From: Solen grandis
Taxonomy: Eukaryota; Mollusca; Bivalvia; Adapedonta; Solenidae
Reading direction: 5' to 3'
Assembly: GCA_021229015.1 (NCBI GenBank)
Contig: CM037777.1
Span: 56,125,089 to 56,189,088 of the forward strand
Length of the DNA stretch: 64,000 nt
In this document: piece by piece, positions 48,715 to 60,454 of the stretch
Layout: every line of letters begins with the position of its first letter
Numbering within the stretch: position 1 is the first letter of the stretch
Notes under the pieces: generated by a model
Seen by the model: the letters and a program-made list of their open reading frames with translations, nothing else
The model's database searches: none
Told to the model about the DNA's origin: nothing
Made by a program: the position numbers and the translations under genes

Positions 48715-48960
48715 TTGTAAAACACATCATTTTACTGCGACATAAAATTTTCTCTTCTGATTGGCCAATGAGCTGTTATACTTAAGTCGAAATAAAAGTT
48801 TGTTCTGTTCTGTTCTGTTCTGTTCTGTTCATAACGTCATATACACTGGGTATATGTTTATGACGTGTATTTATTAACGCAAAAATTGGACAAAACTTTG
48901 CAGTATAATAATTCCGTTATCCGCCTAGCGGAATTTTAGAAATTGTTTATCTCTAAACAA
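48715..48960 (+). repeat. Copy of the TCTTCTGATTGG dispersed repeat
   Basis: Colinear with 45040-45190: TACTGCGACATAAAAT, TTCTCTTCTGATTGGCC, a (TGTTC)6 run at 48801-48830, GGGTATATGTTTATGACG, AAACTTTGCAGTATAATAA. Ends in CGCCTAGCGGA, a remnant of the palindrome centre. Confidence 0.75.
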
Positions 48961-49284
48961 GTGCTTTTAAATACATGCTTTATTTATGTAGAGTACTTAT
49001 AATGAATTAACAAAAAGTTATGTTGTCATAATCAAATACATGTATGTAGACCATTTCACTAATGGTGCGGCAATTCTCGATATAATTCGCTGATCTAAAC
49101 TTTACCAATTGGAGACTGAGAGAAAAATCGCAAGTATATGTACCGGTATAGTTCCTATTAAACAAAGTGTGGAATTTTACACCAGCCTGCAGATTAGATG
49201 TCCGGGGAGTGCTCGTTGATTTACGTAGGTTGAAGTCTTATTTCAGACTGAAAAGTCTATTTTATTGATAGACTGTTGGTACTA

Positions 49285-49400
49285 ATACGATGGTTGAATT
49301 GTGAGAGCGTCCGCCCCCTGACCGTAAGGTCGTTTGATCGATCCCGGTCGGGACATACCGAAGTCGATAAATAGTACTGGTAAATCTCCCTACTGCACAT
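49285..49400 (+). mobile_element. SINE family B, head fragment
   Basis: tRNA-like head with GAGAGCGTCCGCC, a mutated B box (GATCGATCCCG) and the family-specific GACATACCGAAGTCG. The body is missing. Confidence 0.6.
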
Positions 49401-50126
49401 AATTGCACGAGATGATCTCAAAGGGGTAAACTTAAAACATAAAGGATGTTTTCCTTACATTTTGTTCTACTTTCTCAGCCAATGAAATACTAGATAGTAT
49501 ATAATTATATTCTTTTTGAAACGGTCGGATGCATGTTATGCAATAAATCATTTTCGAGTTTTGACCGCAAAATAGTCATTTTATTGGCAAGCAGGTGTAA
49601 CGAATCATTTAAAATGGTTTAAGGTCTTAAAGTTTATGATGAAAATTATAATTTCGGTACATGGTAAAGAGACAGTGTTGAAAGCATGTGTGTTCTTATA
49701 TCTGGTTACTTAATTCTGCCTTCAATTCCCCAACCATTAACGTCAAAATATTATACTTGTATGTATAAGAAGGCACGCATAAAAAGGCACTGAGGAATTA
49801 TTCAACACAGTTTATATCTGCACTTCAAACTTTCAAATTTTGTCTTGATATTATATATTTCCTTGTCATGAGTCATGCTTTCCAAATGTTTCAAGTCGCA
49901 GTATATATCTATAGACTAATTTCCACATCCGGTAGATAATCCGGTTGACAGGTCATTCCGAATGTCTTAACAGTTTCATGTAGCTTGAGGAAGCTTCTAA
50001 CAAGTTTCTATGTACAAGTTTTGTTTCGAGTGATATAAATTTCCGTTGACGAATCATATTTTCAAGGAAATTTTGCAACGATTTTATGAAAGAATTCAAG
50101 TGTTAGCTGTTTAGACAATTTACAAA

Positions 50127-50204
50127 TCGAGGGGTGAGAGCGAAACTAGGCTAAGTGCTTATATATTTATATGCACTTAGCATAGTTTCGCTTTCACCCC
50201 TCGA
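50127..50204. repeat. Long stem hairpin, 32-bp arms
   Basis: The arms TCGAGGGGTGAGAGCG... and its complement (50127-50158, 50173-50204) pair with two mismatches around a 14-base AT loop. Too regular for chance. No conserved small-RNA seed was recognised. Confidence 0.85.
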
Positions 50205-50309
50205 AATGGTAGTGGTATGAACGTTCATGTCATAGTTATTGAATGTGAATATCATGTATTTTTTTTTCTGTCCAAAATATAATATTATTTGTAACCAATT
50301 TTTGTTTAA

Positions 50310-50543
50310 CCCTTTCCCTCATATAGACTCATTTTGACGCACTCAATAGGTACCACATAAAGCCTGATCTGCAGAAAGCCACACTTAAACCTTACCAAAT
50401 TTAATTACAAAATCCTCATTTCCAGACCACTGAGGAGCAGCGAACAGCATAAAACCTGATCAGCCTGCGAGTTACTCGCAGGCTGATCTGGTTTTATGCT
50501 GTTCGCATAGGTCTTTTCATGGTGTCCTCTATGAGGGAAAGGG
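50310..50543 (-). mobile_element. piggyBac-like MITE, subfamily 1, intact, opposite orientation
   Basis: Best-preserved copy: TTAA on both sides (50306 and 50544), intact ends, and a perfect internal CAGCCTGCGAG / CTCGCAGGCTG palindrome. 234 bp, same length as the 21.7-kb copy. Confidence 0.92.
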
Positions 50544-51683
50544 TTAATTGGTATACAGAAGGTAGAGAAATATATGATTTTTACAAATTGTTAAAAGCAG
50601 AAAACCCAAGAATATATTAAACATATTTCAATGTATGTTTATCAGTTGCTGAATGAAAGTACTTAAATATTTAAAATTTATTGTGACACAACTATATAAA
50701 TTTAAATTGTTACATATGTATATTGTATTGTGAGCCGATGGACTTTAATTGCGAAATAAATGAATCTGAAACTTTCAAAAATATTTTCCAAATCTTGATT
50801 CATCAGCCATAATCTTAAAAATATGAATACCCACTATATTTTATGAGGTAGTAAGTTGAAATTATAGAAAGGCAAGGCATTTTAGTAAATCTAAAACTCA
50901 AAAGTTGAATTGTCGATTTTATATAATTTTTTTAATAATTTAAAATTTATGAAGTCATGACGATGAGACAAAACAAATGTTCAAGAAAATTCACACTATT
51001 AAATTTCAGATCGTACTCTATTGATCCAGAAATTTTAATGCATATTCATATTGCTTGAATATTGAGAGGGCAAACAAACTTTGAAATGATTGTTTTTTGA
51101 TTATCTTAACGTCAAAACCACGGGACCTAACACAAAAGTTTTGATGCACATTTCCAGGCAATTATTTGAGATTGCTTGAAAAAAAACCTTGACGCTTAGG
51201 CGCGGAAATCCGTTTTACCATGATCAACCGTAACCTTTGCGTGTGTCCACGTATTAACAGTTATTCAGAGATAATCACCAATACATGTTTATCTGTAATG
51301 TGTATAGCATCTTATTGAAGTTATCTTTTCTTATTAACTTTTATTAAACCCCAAAACCTTCGCATTGTAACAAAAGACAATTGGAAATATCTCAAAGAAG
51401 TTAAGACAAGTTAATGCCAGTCGATAACGAAAATAAGGCCCACATTATCATATGACTTAAATTTATGACGATCTTGAATAATGTAGGACATAACATCATT
51501 TTTGTTTAACAAATCATATAAACAAATGACTGAGTAGACACAGAAATGTTCTACTTTTGTAGTTGACTTTGTCATGTTATGTTATTGCAAGTAATATTTT
51601 GTAAATAATGTTGGCTTCACATGTACCAAATTGAAGACTGGTTTATTTCAAAATTGTTATCCATTATTTGTTGTTGTTCACCA

Positions 51684-51814
51684 TGTTGAAATGTGACTAC
51701 ACGAGCTGAAATGTGAATACACGAGCCTGATTTGTGATACACGAGATGAAATGTGACTGCACGATCCGAAATGTGAATACACGAGCTGAAATGTGAATAC
51801 ACGAGTTGAAATGC
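51684..51814. repeat. 20-bp minisatellite, 6-7 copies
   Basis: ACACGAGCTGAAATGTGAAT repeats with a few changes and one short unit. The minus-strand frame over it is incidental. Confidence 0.9.
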
Positions 51815-52002
51815 ACATTTTGATGATTTATCGGGAAAACAAGCTACTTTAGAGATGTTCAAAGTTGTCGGTGAGGATCTTTTCGTCTCCATCAAATTTT
51901 AACTGCCCAAATGTAGTATATGTTCGAATGAACCACAAAAATGTGCAATTCAATCCTTAAATTCCACTCAAACGGTAAATAGTTAATTCGCTTTATTAAA
52001 GT

Positions 52003-52004
<2 letters not shown>

Positions 52005-52046
<42 letters not shown>
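52005..52046. repeat. (AT)21 microsatellite
   Basis: Pure AT dinucleotide run, 42 bases. Confidence 0.95.
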
Positions 52047-52051
<5 letters not shown>

Positions 52052-52105
52052 GCATGTATCTATAGAATCTAAATTAATCCAGTCAGCCAAGCAAGTGTGT
52101 GTGTG

Positions 52106-52275
52106 TGTGTTTACGTCCCACCGACAGTATTTTTAGTTACTTTGGAATATTAATATTAGTACTGCCACAATGCGATAATACGCCAAAGACACGTGACATA
52201 ATACCACGCCATGTCATATGACCAGTCCTGGAACTACCATTTTGTGCAGAGTGCCAAGCAATAGGGTTTGATACG
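52106..52275 (-). mobile_element. SINE family B, 3' fragment
   Basis: Minus-strand match: TTACGTCCCACCGACAGTAT, ATACGCCAAAGACACGTG, CCAGTCCTGGAACTACC and GTGCCAAGCAA. The tRNA head is missing. Immediately follows a (TG)n run. Confidence 0.65.
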
Positions 52276-53661
52276 AAAGGTGAGTCATACATCAATATAT
52301 ATAATACAAGGGACACTAACTTCGTTGTGTAAGAACGAGATAAATCCGACAATTCTTCGATTTCATGCCAATTCAAATGATTGTATATGAAAGTACCATA
52401 TAATATGTATAATCTTAAAAATATAAATGGTAATATCCACTTATTAGAACGATTCAAATGGCGTTGAAACAAAAGACAAACGTTTCAGTCAAAATTTACA
52501 GAAAAATTACATGAACAAAAGGAAAATATAGCAGATGTAATATCGTATGATATTAATGGAACTATTGACCTTATAACAACTCTGTACAAGTGTCTAGCAA
52601 AACAATGAAAGTGAACATGAATATTACAAATGACACACAGCCACCAATGTTAGACACTGAATGCGACGAAGAATAAAATGTATAGACGACTAAGACGTTT
52701 CAAGTTTACTAGCTCTATCGCCGACCTTGTAATTATTGAGAGAAACGAAATGATTTTAAAAGACCATGCAAAATTAAGAAGACATACATACAGAAAAATG
52801 AAAGAGAAATATTGTTTAGTAATCGAAACAATCCCAAGAAATTTTGATAAATGATAAAATGTTGTAATCAGAAAAAAATCATTGACTGTAGTATAACAGC
52901 AAACGAGTGGTATATAATTATGTCAGTGCCTTGCTCTACGTTAGTAATGCAGTTGGTATTGACATGAATGACAATACACAGTATATTAATGATTCAGCGA
53001 GTATATTAAACCGACCTATCGAACAAAGAGTTCTATATCACAATTGGTAAATCATAAAAGTTACGGTATAGATGGTATCATATCTCAATGTATGAAATCA
53101 CGCCATTATTTTACCAGTTTTGTTTAAAAAGATTTTTTGTTGTGTGGCTCAAATGCTATATGCCCAGTGTTTAAATCTGGTTCTACCTCTGACACAAATA
53201 ACTATAGAGGAATATCACTACCTAATACAATGCATATTTATTTTTCTTGAATAATTGATTAACGTCTATATACTTGGTCAGGTGACAATAATAAAATGAC
53301 TGAGTCACAAGCGGACGTTAGGCGCGGCTACTCAGCAATAGACAATGTCTTCTGTTTGCAGGCAAAGGTGCAAAAAATAGTTATAAAGAAAGGGTGGTCG
53401 GTTTTACTGTTTATATGTTGATTTTCGAAAAGCATTGATAAAATCACTCATCACCAGTTATATAATGCTTGGAAAAAAGTATGCATGGTCGATTTCTTTA
53501 CATCCTAAAACCAATGTGTAATGACCTCAATTCTAAAAGTAAAACAAACGATAGTTAAGACCCGTTTACCCCATACTGAGAGTCCTTCTCAATGATTGTT
53601 ATAATAATGCTGATAAAATAACCGACAGGTTTACATGCAATATTGGCACAATCAAGTTCTA

Positions 53662-54890
53662 CATATTTCTGGACGGTATTCAGTGCTGTATATACATTAC
53701 TGTTATTGAGTACTGTATATATATTAGTATGTCCAATTCAAATGGGTTTTCACTTCCGTTAGCGCATGTGCAAATTGGTATTGCAGTCGAGTGTAAAGCT
53801 GTGATTGTAATGATTTTAAGTGACTGATATGTTTTATGTGATTGTTTAGGGGTATCAAGTACGTGATTTGTGTTTGTTTTAAATGGTTTATAGTGTAAAT
53901 GATCATATTTAATAAGTTATTAGTCAGTAGATGTTTCTATTCCAATGGTGTCTTTATACATATGGGCAACTGCCTACTTATCGCATCGCTCGTCGGTCTG
54001 GACATTGCACATTTCATGTTTTCTGTATTGGGCTTGTTATTATACATAGTAGTTTAATTATTACATGATGGGTGGGATAAGTAATGCAAAATGTTTATCT
54101 TGTTAATATGTAACCGTAATATAAAGAACGCTTGGTGTAGTTAATACAATAAAATTGTCTATGTAGTGCTGCTGTTTTGATACAGTAATTACCTATAAAT
54201 AGCCTTATTTGCACCTACATTACACGGTTGTGGAATTAGCTCAATTGGTAAGAGCGTCGATTAGTACTTTTTCCCATCATGAGGTCATGAGTTCTATACC
54301 AGCTGGGACCTTTTTTTAATTCTTATTGTTATATTTTTATAGTTTGTTTTAAGAACTAGTTTTATACAACCAATATTTTGCTTTTGTTAATTTGTATATG
54401 CTTCCTTTTGATTTAAACATAAACAAAATAATAATAATAAAAATAAAAACTTAAAATATCGACCTATCTATGTACAAATAATATATGGAGAGGTCGATTT
54501 TTAAAAGTTATTCTTAGTTTTAAAAAATCGGCCACTCTAGTGATTTTTTACCCATGCATTCCTCGTCTTAGATGAAATGTTTTCGCTGTCAGGATTCAAA
54601 GTTTAAATTTCAATGCATCCACAAGATGCATAAAATATATGGAAAATGCTACTGAATTGGGAGTCATACTTTTTAAGCATAGTGAGACCCGAGACTCGTG
54701 CAGAGAAATTTATAAAATAATAACTGCCTCTCTATATATACATGTAAATAGGCCTAATATAAAGACAGGTAATTTTATTTAATATGAAGGTCCTGTGCAT
54801 AGACAGATAAGATTATAAGGTCAAAACAGTAGAAAAGAGAAAGAGAGGGAGACAGTATGCTTATTATAAGCCGTTCATTAAAATATTTTG
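53662..54890 (+). mobile_element. Unclassified repeat inserted into the retrotransposon
   Basis: This 1.2-kb block interrupts the RT reading between a CNIGT-like peptide and SSSLYIDELCTQL. Its first 500-600 bases match, in reverse orientation, 57290-57790 next to the Mab-21-like gene: both share a TTTCTGGACGGTATT start, a GTTTGTTTTAAAT stretch, and GTGTAGTTAATGCAG-like text. It contains a tRNA-like sequence at 54228. No terminal repeats or coding frame were recognised. Confidence 0.65.
54228..54310 (+). repeat. tRNA-like sequence (pseudo-tRNA or SINE head)
   Basis: An A-box-like TAGCTCAATTGGTAAGAG and a weak B-box-like AGTTCTATACC sit at tRNA spacing and are followed by a T-run. The B box lacks the invariant TTCGA. 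Best read as a decayed pol III head within the inserted repeat, not a working tRNA gene. Confidence 0.45.
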
Positions 54891-56169
54891 TTTTAATATT
54901 TTCTTCTTCACTTTACATTGACGAGTTATGCACACAACTATATAACACTGCAGTACAGGTATATCTATCAGTAATGAAATTCCAGATATAATACGCCTAA
55001 TGTTTGCTGGTGATGTTGCAAACTGTGCAGACACGGTCAATATGTTACAACAGAAACTTAATATTGATATCTATTGCCAGTCTTCTGGACTTCTTTAAGT
55101 CAATCTTGATATTTCCAAAATAATAATTTTTCGAAATGGAGGATCTTTTAAATGATACAGAGTGTTGGAAATTTCGCGGTCAGACAATAAGAACAACGTC
55201 CAGGTTTAAATATATGGGATACTATTTATAACAAATTTACCCTGGAATCAAACCATAAATAAAGTATCAATGCAGGCACAAAAGGCTATATACTCAATAT
55301 ACAAATCTTGCGACCATATGGTTATTTTAAACCTTAAGAAATGTTTAAAATATTTGATTCAATGATATCCCCATTGTTATGTTATGGATCTCAGATATGG
55401 GGTTATGAATATTATGATGTTATAGAATCTGTTTATTCAACTTTTTGTAAACGATATTTGTAAAATAAGAAGACCAGCAACTGTATCGCATTAGGTGAAT
55501 GTGAACAACTCCCAAGTCATAACGCACAGATTTCCCCGTAATTGTTATCTTATGTTAAAATCACTCGATGATGTTAATAGATTTTGCTTGTTGGGCAAAT
55601 AGAATAAAAAAAATATTTTATTTCAATATGGGTTTGGTTATAATATGGATTTCACAAGATGTCGGAGATAAAACATATATGTTTCTTATTTCAAGCAACG
55701 GATTAAAGATTGTTACTCTAAGGAGTGGCATGAAGACATTACAACATCAAGTCGTTGTCATCATTATGAATATTTTAAAACCCAGTTGAATCCCGAACGT
55801 AACCTTTGTTTAATCATAAACAGAAAATTAAAAATAGCATTAGCCAAAATTCGAAGTTCAAACCACAAACTTACTTTTGAAGTTGCAAGATATATACACA
55901 TACCAAAAGGAGATAGAATTTGTAAATATTTTTCATCAAATAATGTACCTATTCTAGACTGAATTCCATGTTTTGTTTTTCATTTTTAAAATAGTAAATT
56001 TCAAAACATTTTTGTACACATGACACCCAAGATATCGATACGCACTTTTAATCATTATACAGCAATGAACAACTCTCACTTTTTAAATTATGTATACATG
56101 AAGCATACCAAGCCTAACGGCTAATAAAAAATTATACTTTACATCCGATACTGATTCATACTTCCTAAA

Positions 56170-56400
56170 ATGCATATCTAGTAAAGTATCTTTAAATATT
56201 TCGCACCTAGCGGCTCGGATGACAAGACTTTCTTCAGCCGGGAATAAATAGTCATGTCAAGAAACTGTAAAACGGATTATACAAAGTTAAGTCCAATTTC
56301 TGCGTAAATAAATACTTATAACGCGTCGTATACATATACCCAGTGTTCATGACAGTGTCCAAACAAAAGAGAGAATTTTACGTTGCAGTATAATAAACAT
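56170..56400 (-). repeat. Copy of the TCTTCTGATTGG dispersed repeat, inverted
   Basis: Minus-strand match to 45100-45290: CAGCCGGGAATAAATAGTCA, AAGAAACTGTAAAACGGATT, ACATATACCCAGTGTTCATG, AGAGAGAATTTTACG. One half of the palindrome only. Confidence 0.72.
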
Positions 56401-57289
56401 TTATGTAACAGAAAATAACCTCTTTCCATGCATGTCGCAAGAGTCCTGCAACGAAACCCGCGAAACTAACCCAGATTTTAAGAATATTGATATGGTCTAC
56501 CAGTGTAAAAAGTTGTTTCTGTGAAAGGACAAGGTAAACCGATCTAAAAATTCCATAAAATAAATAAATTGCTCACATCGGCATGAATGATCTTTCCACG
56601 GTCGCAAGGAATTCAGTAGATATCGCCAACTTCAACCGTTGGTTTACTTTCGCTTCAATAAAGGGTCATTTTGCGAATCATAAATAAATGTGCCTTTATC
56701 ATTGTCGACACATTATATTTAATTCCAACACTTCTATTGTAGATCAAGTATTCATGTAAATAATTAATTTAAATAAGAATTAATATCCTACATGCACATT
56801 TCTTTGGAAACCGCTGTCGTGTATGTGTAACTTGTAGAGAAGTATTTTCACTCAAAATGTCATATACAATGCAAACAAGAAAAGATTAAAACAAAATGTT
56901 TTATTGGACGGCTTACAATATGCATACTGACCCTCCTCCTCCCCTCTCTCTCTCTCTCTCTCCTACCATTTTGACCTTATAACCTAACTTGTTTAATAGG
57001 TCGATGATTTTAATCAGAAGGAAGCAAATGCAAATTAACAAACGCAAAAAATGCATATATAAATATTAGAAATTAAAACATGCTAATTATATATAGTCCA
57101 AGAATGCTGTTTTTAAAAGAGCCCCAAAAATATGTTGAACTATTTTATTACTGCACATTGTGTCACGTTTAAAACAACCTTATCAATTACTTTCATTCTT
57201 TTATTTATGTACGTTATTTTTCTTTTATTGTATTAACATTTCTTTTGATAGCATATTTAATAAGATTTGATTATGAAAATATAAAAATA

Positions 57290-57790
57290 AGAATAAAAAA
57301 AATCAGACTGACTCTTTTTCTACACAGTCCAGTAGTTCACATTTCACTAATCTACTGCATTAACTACACCAAACGTTCATCTTACGGTTACATATCGATA
57401 AGATATACATTACACATTACTTATCCCACACGTCATGTAATAAACAAACAACTACGTACGTATTTTCCAGCACAATAAGTAATGTTCATTGATAAGACCG
57501 ACAAGTTAAGCGATAAGTAGGTCATGACCTACATGTATTAACACCATTAAAATACAAACATTTACTGATTAATAACTTATTAAACAATATTAACTACACA
57601 TGAAACTATTTAAAACAAACACAAAGCACGAATTTCCAAAAATCACAAAAAAAAAAATTTTTTAACCAATTTACATGCGCAAAGGAAAAAACCCATTTTA
57701 TTTGACATATTAATATAAACTCATGACTTATAACACATATAAAGTACTTAATACCGTCCAGAAAAATACATTTCACTTCACAGACAATTG
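57290..57790 (-). repeat. Second copy of the unclassified 53.7-kb repeat
   Basis: Reverse-complement similarity to 53662-54200 over about 500 bases with scattered differences and small indels. It lies about 290 bases beyond the stop codon of the Mab-21-like gene, so the 3' UTR of that gene may run into it. Small open frames here are products of the repeat. Confidence 0.65.
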
Positions 57791-58077
57791 ACAAGTTACG
57801 TTACTCATCATTTCAGTGCAATCTTCAACGCAGGAACCCACAGGTCATTCAGACATGTCTTGACACATTGTTCACAGCGTATTTTTCTTATGAAGGTTAC
57901 TTGATTCATTGAATGGCTAAATATAAGTGAATTTAGGCCAACAGTTGATAATTGCAATTAAGTACTCAGACCTCAACGTGGTTACTTTTATGTTGAAACC
58001 ATCAATGCTAAACATATTAATGAAAGAGTTGTGTCATAGGAAACACTCCATTCATTAAAATAATGCCATACATCTAT

Positions 58078-60177
58078 TTAACCATTCATGGATTTGTGAA
58101 TGTTAAACATGAGGACAGCTAAATGGAACTTGGCTGCGTTGTGTTTGGGCCGGATAGCCAGAGATCTTACCCAGCACCCCACTGCTTGCTCCTGCCGGTG
58201 TTCCTGTGAGTGGATCCAGCCCAGCAGGTTGTATGCCGTATCTCGGTGAATGATATAACCGGTCATGACCCATTCCAGGTTTTGTACGGCGACTTCTTTG
58301 TAAGCATTGAATCCCAGCTTTGTGAACACCAGGTACTGCATAAAGAACAAGAACACCTTGGCATCAACAACAACCCAGTCAAACCAGTTCTCGTCTTCCT
58401 CATCACGTGACCCTGGGGGCGTGTAGTATGACCTGTACATCTCATACTGGAGTGGTAGTGGGACAATGCTAACGTCAGATGGAAGAAAGGTGATACATGA
58501 AACTATCTCTGAATACATGATTTGTTTCATAGATAGGTTTTTGTCTGTAATCTTATTTGCGAGCTTAATGTTTATCTGAGATGTGAGTTCATCCCCACAA
58601 CAACAAACAGACATGGTTTGTCTTGAGAGCTGCAGATCCAGTTTTTCCAGTATCTCCTCACACTCCTTGTACTTCCCCAGTCTGTACAGAACTGCAACAA
58701 ACATCAGCCTGGTGTTCATCAGGTCTGTCGCTAGGCCCCGACGGAAATGGTCGGCACTCCTTGACAATAACTGTCGTGCGTTTCGCTCATTTTTAGTTTC
58801 CAGTGCCTTAGAAGCAAGGACTACGGCTAACCTCTGGTGAACCCTTGGCAACAAATAGGAGAACGCTTCTTTTGTTTGATGTTCAGTGTGATCCCGGACA
58901 CAAGCAGTGGTTTGTAGGTAGTCTAGAAGCTGCAGTAGGAACTGTATGGTTTGGTAAGAGGCACTATGCGAAAATGAACAACTCAGGAGCGTATTGGTAA
59001 AATTTATGTGACCATAGAGAAATATCACTTGAAAAAGGCATCTGTGGTGCACCTTCTTTGTTCTGTCAAACATCATTCCCCGCCGTGCTAGTGCATTACC
59101 TACGTTATCAATTTTAAGTCTGTACAATATTTTAGGTCCAAGCCTAAATATTTCATCAAATATTTGTAAAAGATGTTTATGTATTTCTCTAAAACTAATT
59201 CGGTCAAACATATTGGAGTTGGGCATGAAGTAATTTGGGCAATTACCAGATTGCACACTTTCAGACAGGACATTCAGACACCAAAACAAACATGGCACAA
59301 GATTGTCTCGTGTCCAAATATCGGGTGGAGAGTTTTCTATTGCATAGAAGAGACACGTCTTGCAGTGATACGAGGAAATGGCATCAACTCCGCCTATAAA
59401 TGGTTGAATAATATCTTTCTTGATCATTTTCAACAAAATGTAGCATTTATGTTGTACAGGATTCAAACTGAGCATGAGTTCCCTCTCTTGTAAAGAAAAC
59501 GATAACCTCCATTCAATGTCTTGCTCATCACTTCTCTCATGACCAATACCTACAACAAAACAACTAAGTTTGGCCATTCTACCTATTAATTCATTGGAAG
59601 GAAAACCATAGTGTCGCTTCCGATGGATCCACTCAGTGTAACCGTCGGGTATCCTTGAACACCTTAATGCCATAACTTTATCATACATTAATCCGCTTCC
59701 AAAGTCAGCTGTATTGGCTGGACCATGTCTTTCATCTTCTGGGTTAATATAATGCTTGAAACAGATCCTACCTTGTCCATCTGTGACATATTCATGCGGT
59801 ACTTCTATCTGATACAATGTCAGCGGTATTCTATCATATACACTCTGTAACTTAAAATAGCCCGGCTGTGTGTTCGCTTCCTGGACCATCAAAAATGACT
59901 GTCCATACCCGGCCTCATTGATGTCGACATGAACAGGTATCTCATGTACAAGTAATTCGTCCAAATCTGATCCCATTTCCGGCGAAGTAGTACCCTCACA
60001 CCAACTTCCACATATATAATTTTGAACAGGTTTATTAAGACTGAGTGTTTGTGTCAAGCTATAAATTATCTCACTAACAACATTCTCGTTGTGGAAGTTC
60101 CTCATCTCCTCAGAAGCACCGATCCTCTCCAATGTCTCGTACAGTCGAACAGACAGATCTTTTGGGCTTTCATCCAT
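58078..60177 (-). CDS. Mab-21/cGAS-like nucleotidyltransferase-fold protein with C-terminal helical repeats
   Basis: Predicted 699 residues. The N-terminal half matches the Mab-21/cGAS-like fold: GS motif (57-58), an acidic DLDE stretch (71-74) at the position of the first catalytic pair, an HGPANT segment (151-156), conserved EWRLSFSLQE (222-231), then a Mab-21 helical half with SYHCKTCLFY (269-278). The second half is alpha-helical with a TPR-like end (about 640-690), as in long molluscan members. Related proteins include cGAS and cGLRs, which make cyclic dinucleotides on sensing nucleic acid, and members with no known catalysis. I see no confident third catalytic acid and no zinc-thumb cysteine cluster, so a non-enzymatic role is possible. 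The ATG at 60177 has G at -3 and G at +4. The coding part is intronless. A candidate AATAAA signal on the minus strand lies near 57.70 kb. Confidence 0.9.
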   Translation of the reverse strand: MDESPKDLSVRLYETLERIGASEEMRNFHNENVVSEIIYSLTQTLSLNKPVQNYICGSWCEGTTSPEMGSDLDELLVHEIPVHVDINEAGYGQSFLMVQEANTQPGYFKLQSVYDRIPLTLYQIEVPHEYVTDGQGRICFKHYINPEDERHGPANTADFGSGLMYDKVMALRCSRIPDGYTEWIHRKRHYGFPSNELIGRMAKLSCFVVGIGHERSDEQDIEWRLSFSLQERELMLSLNPVQHKCYILLKMIKKDIIQPFIGGVDAISSYHCKTCLFYAIENSPPDIWTRDNLVPCLFWCLNVLSESVQSGNCPNYFMPNSNMFDRISFREIHKHLLQIFDEIFRLGPKILYRLKIDNVGNALARRGMMFDRTKKVHHRCLFQVIFLYGHINFTNTLLSCSFSHSASYQTIQFLLQLLDYLQTTACVRDHTEHQTKEAFSYLLPRVHQRLAVVLASKALETKNERNARQLLSRSADHFRRGLATDLMNTRLMFVAVLYRLGKYKECEEILEKLDLQLSRQTMSVCCCGDELTSQINIKLANKITDKNLSMKQIMYSEIVSCITFLPSDVSIVPLPLQYEMYRSYYTPPGSRDEEDENWFDWVVVDAKVFLFFMQYLVFTKLGFNAYKEVAVQNLEWVMTGYIIHRDTAYNLLGWIHSQEHRQEQAVGCWVRSLAIRPKHNAAKFHLAVLMFNIHKSMNG

Positions 60178-60210
60178 CTCGGTAGTTACTCTGAAAATAA
60201 AATGTAAATA
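60178..60210 (-). other. Candidate splice acceptor just upstream of the Mab-21-like start
   Basis: On the minus strand a T-rich tract ends in TTTTCAG at 60191, followed by 13 bases (60190-60178) and the ATG. This suggests a 5' UTR intron or, since the frame stays open, a short upstream coding exon. No upstream exon was identified. Confidence 0.4.
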
Positions 60211-60454
60211 ATCATGCTATGAATAGTTTAAATGGTATATCCATTCTATTTCTTTCTTTCAAGAAAACTCTACTACTAGAAGAATATGAAAACCTATTTA
60301 TACCAAACCATATCTAAAAGTAACACGGGCTTGTTCTTATTTACAAATAATAAAGATAAACATGCATGTAAACAAGTAATTTTAACAAGTATTTGACAAA
60401 ATATAGAATGTCTATCAAACAGTCATAAACAAAAGAAACCAATAAATAAACCAG

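Larger units (their letters stand above)
52580..55975 (+). mobile_element. Decayed non-LTR retrotransposon, interrupted by another repeat
   Basis: Plus-strand fragments in the right order: a SITANEWY-like linker near 52890; PVFKSGSTSDTNNYRGISLPN (about 53162-53224, one residue-run of the RT entry); TESQADVRRGYSAIDNVF near 53299; a DFRKA motif near 53414; then after a 1.2-kb interruption IIFSSSLYIDELCTQLYN (54897), ISNEIPDIIRLMFAGDVANC (54967 onward, catalytic FADD reads FAGD), FRNGG and YMGYYL, AQKAIYSIYK, and CYGSQIWGYEYYD near 55383. Many stops and frameshifts: not functional. It belongs to a CR1/RTE/jockey-like group and is clearly different from the L1-like element at 29 kb. Confidence 0.8.

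Noticed and set aside
58210..60207. Plus-strand and alternative minus frames over the Mab-21-like gene
   Set aside because: Shadows of the 699-codon frame, which carries the family motifs.
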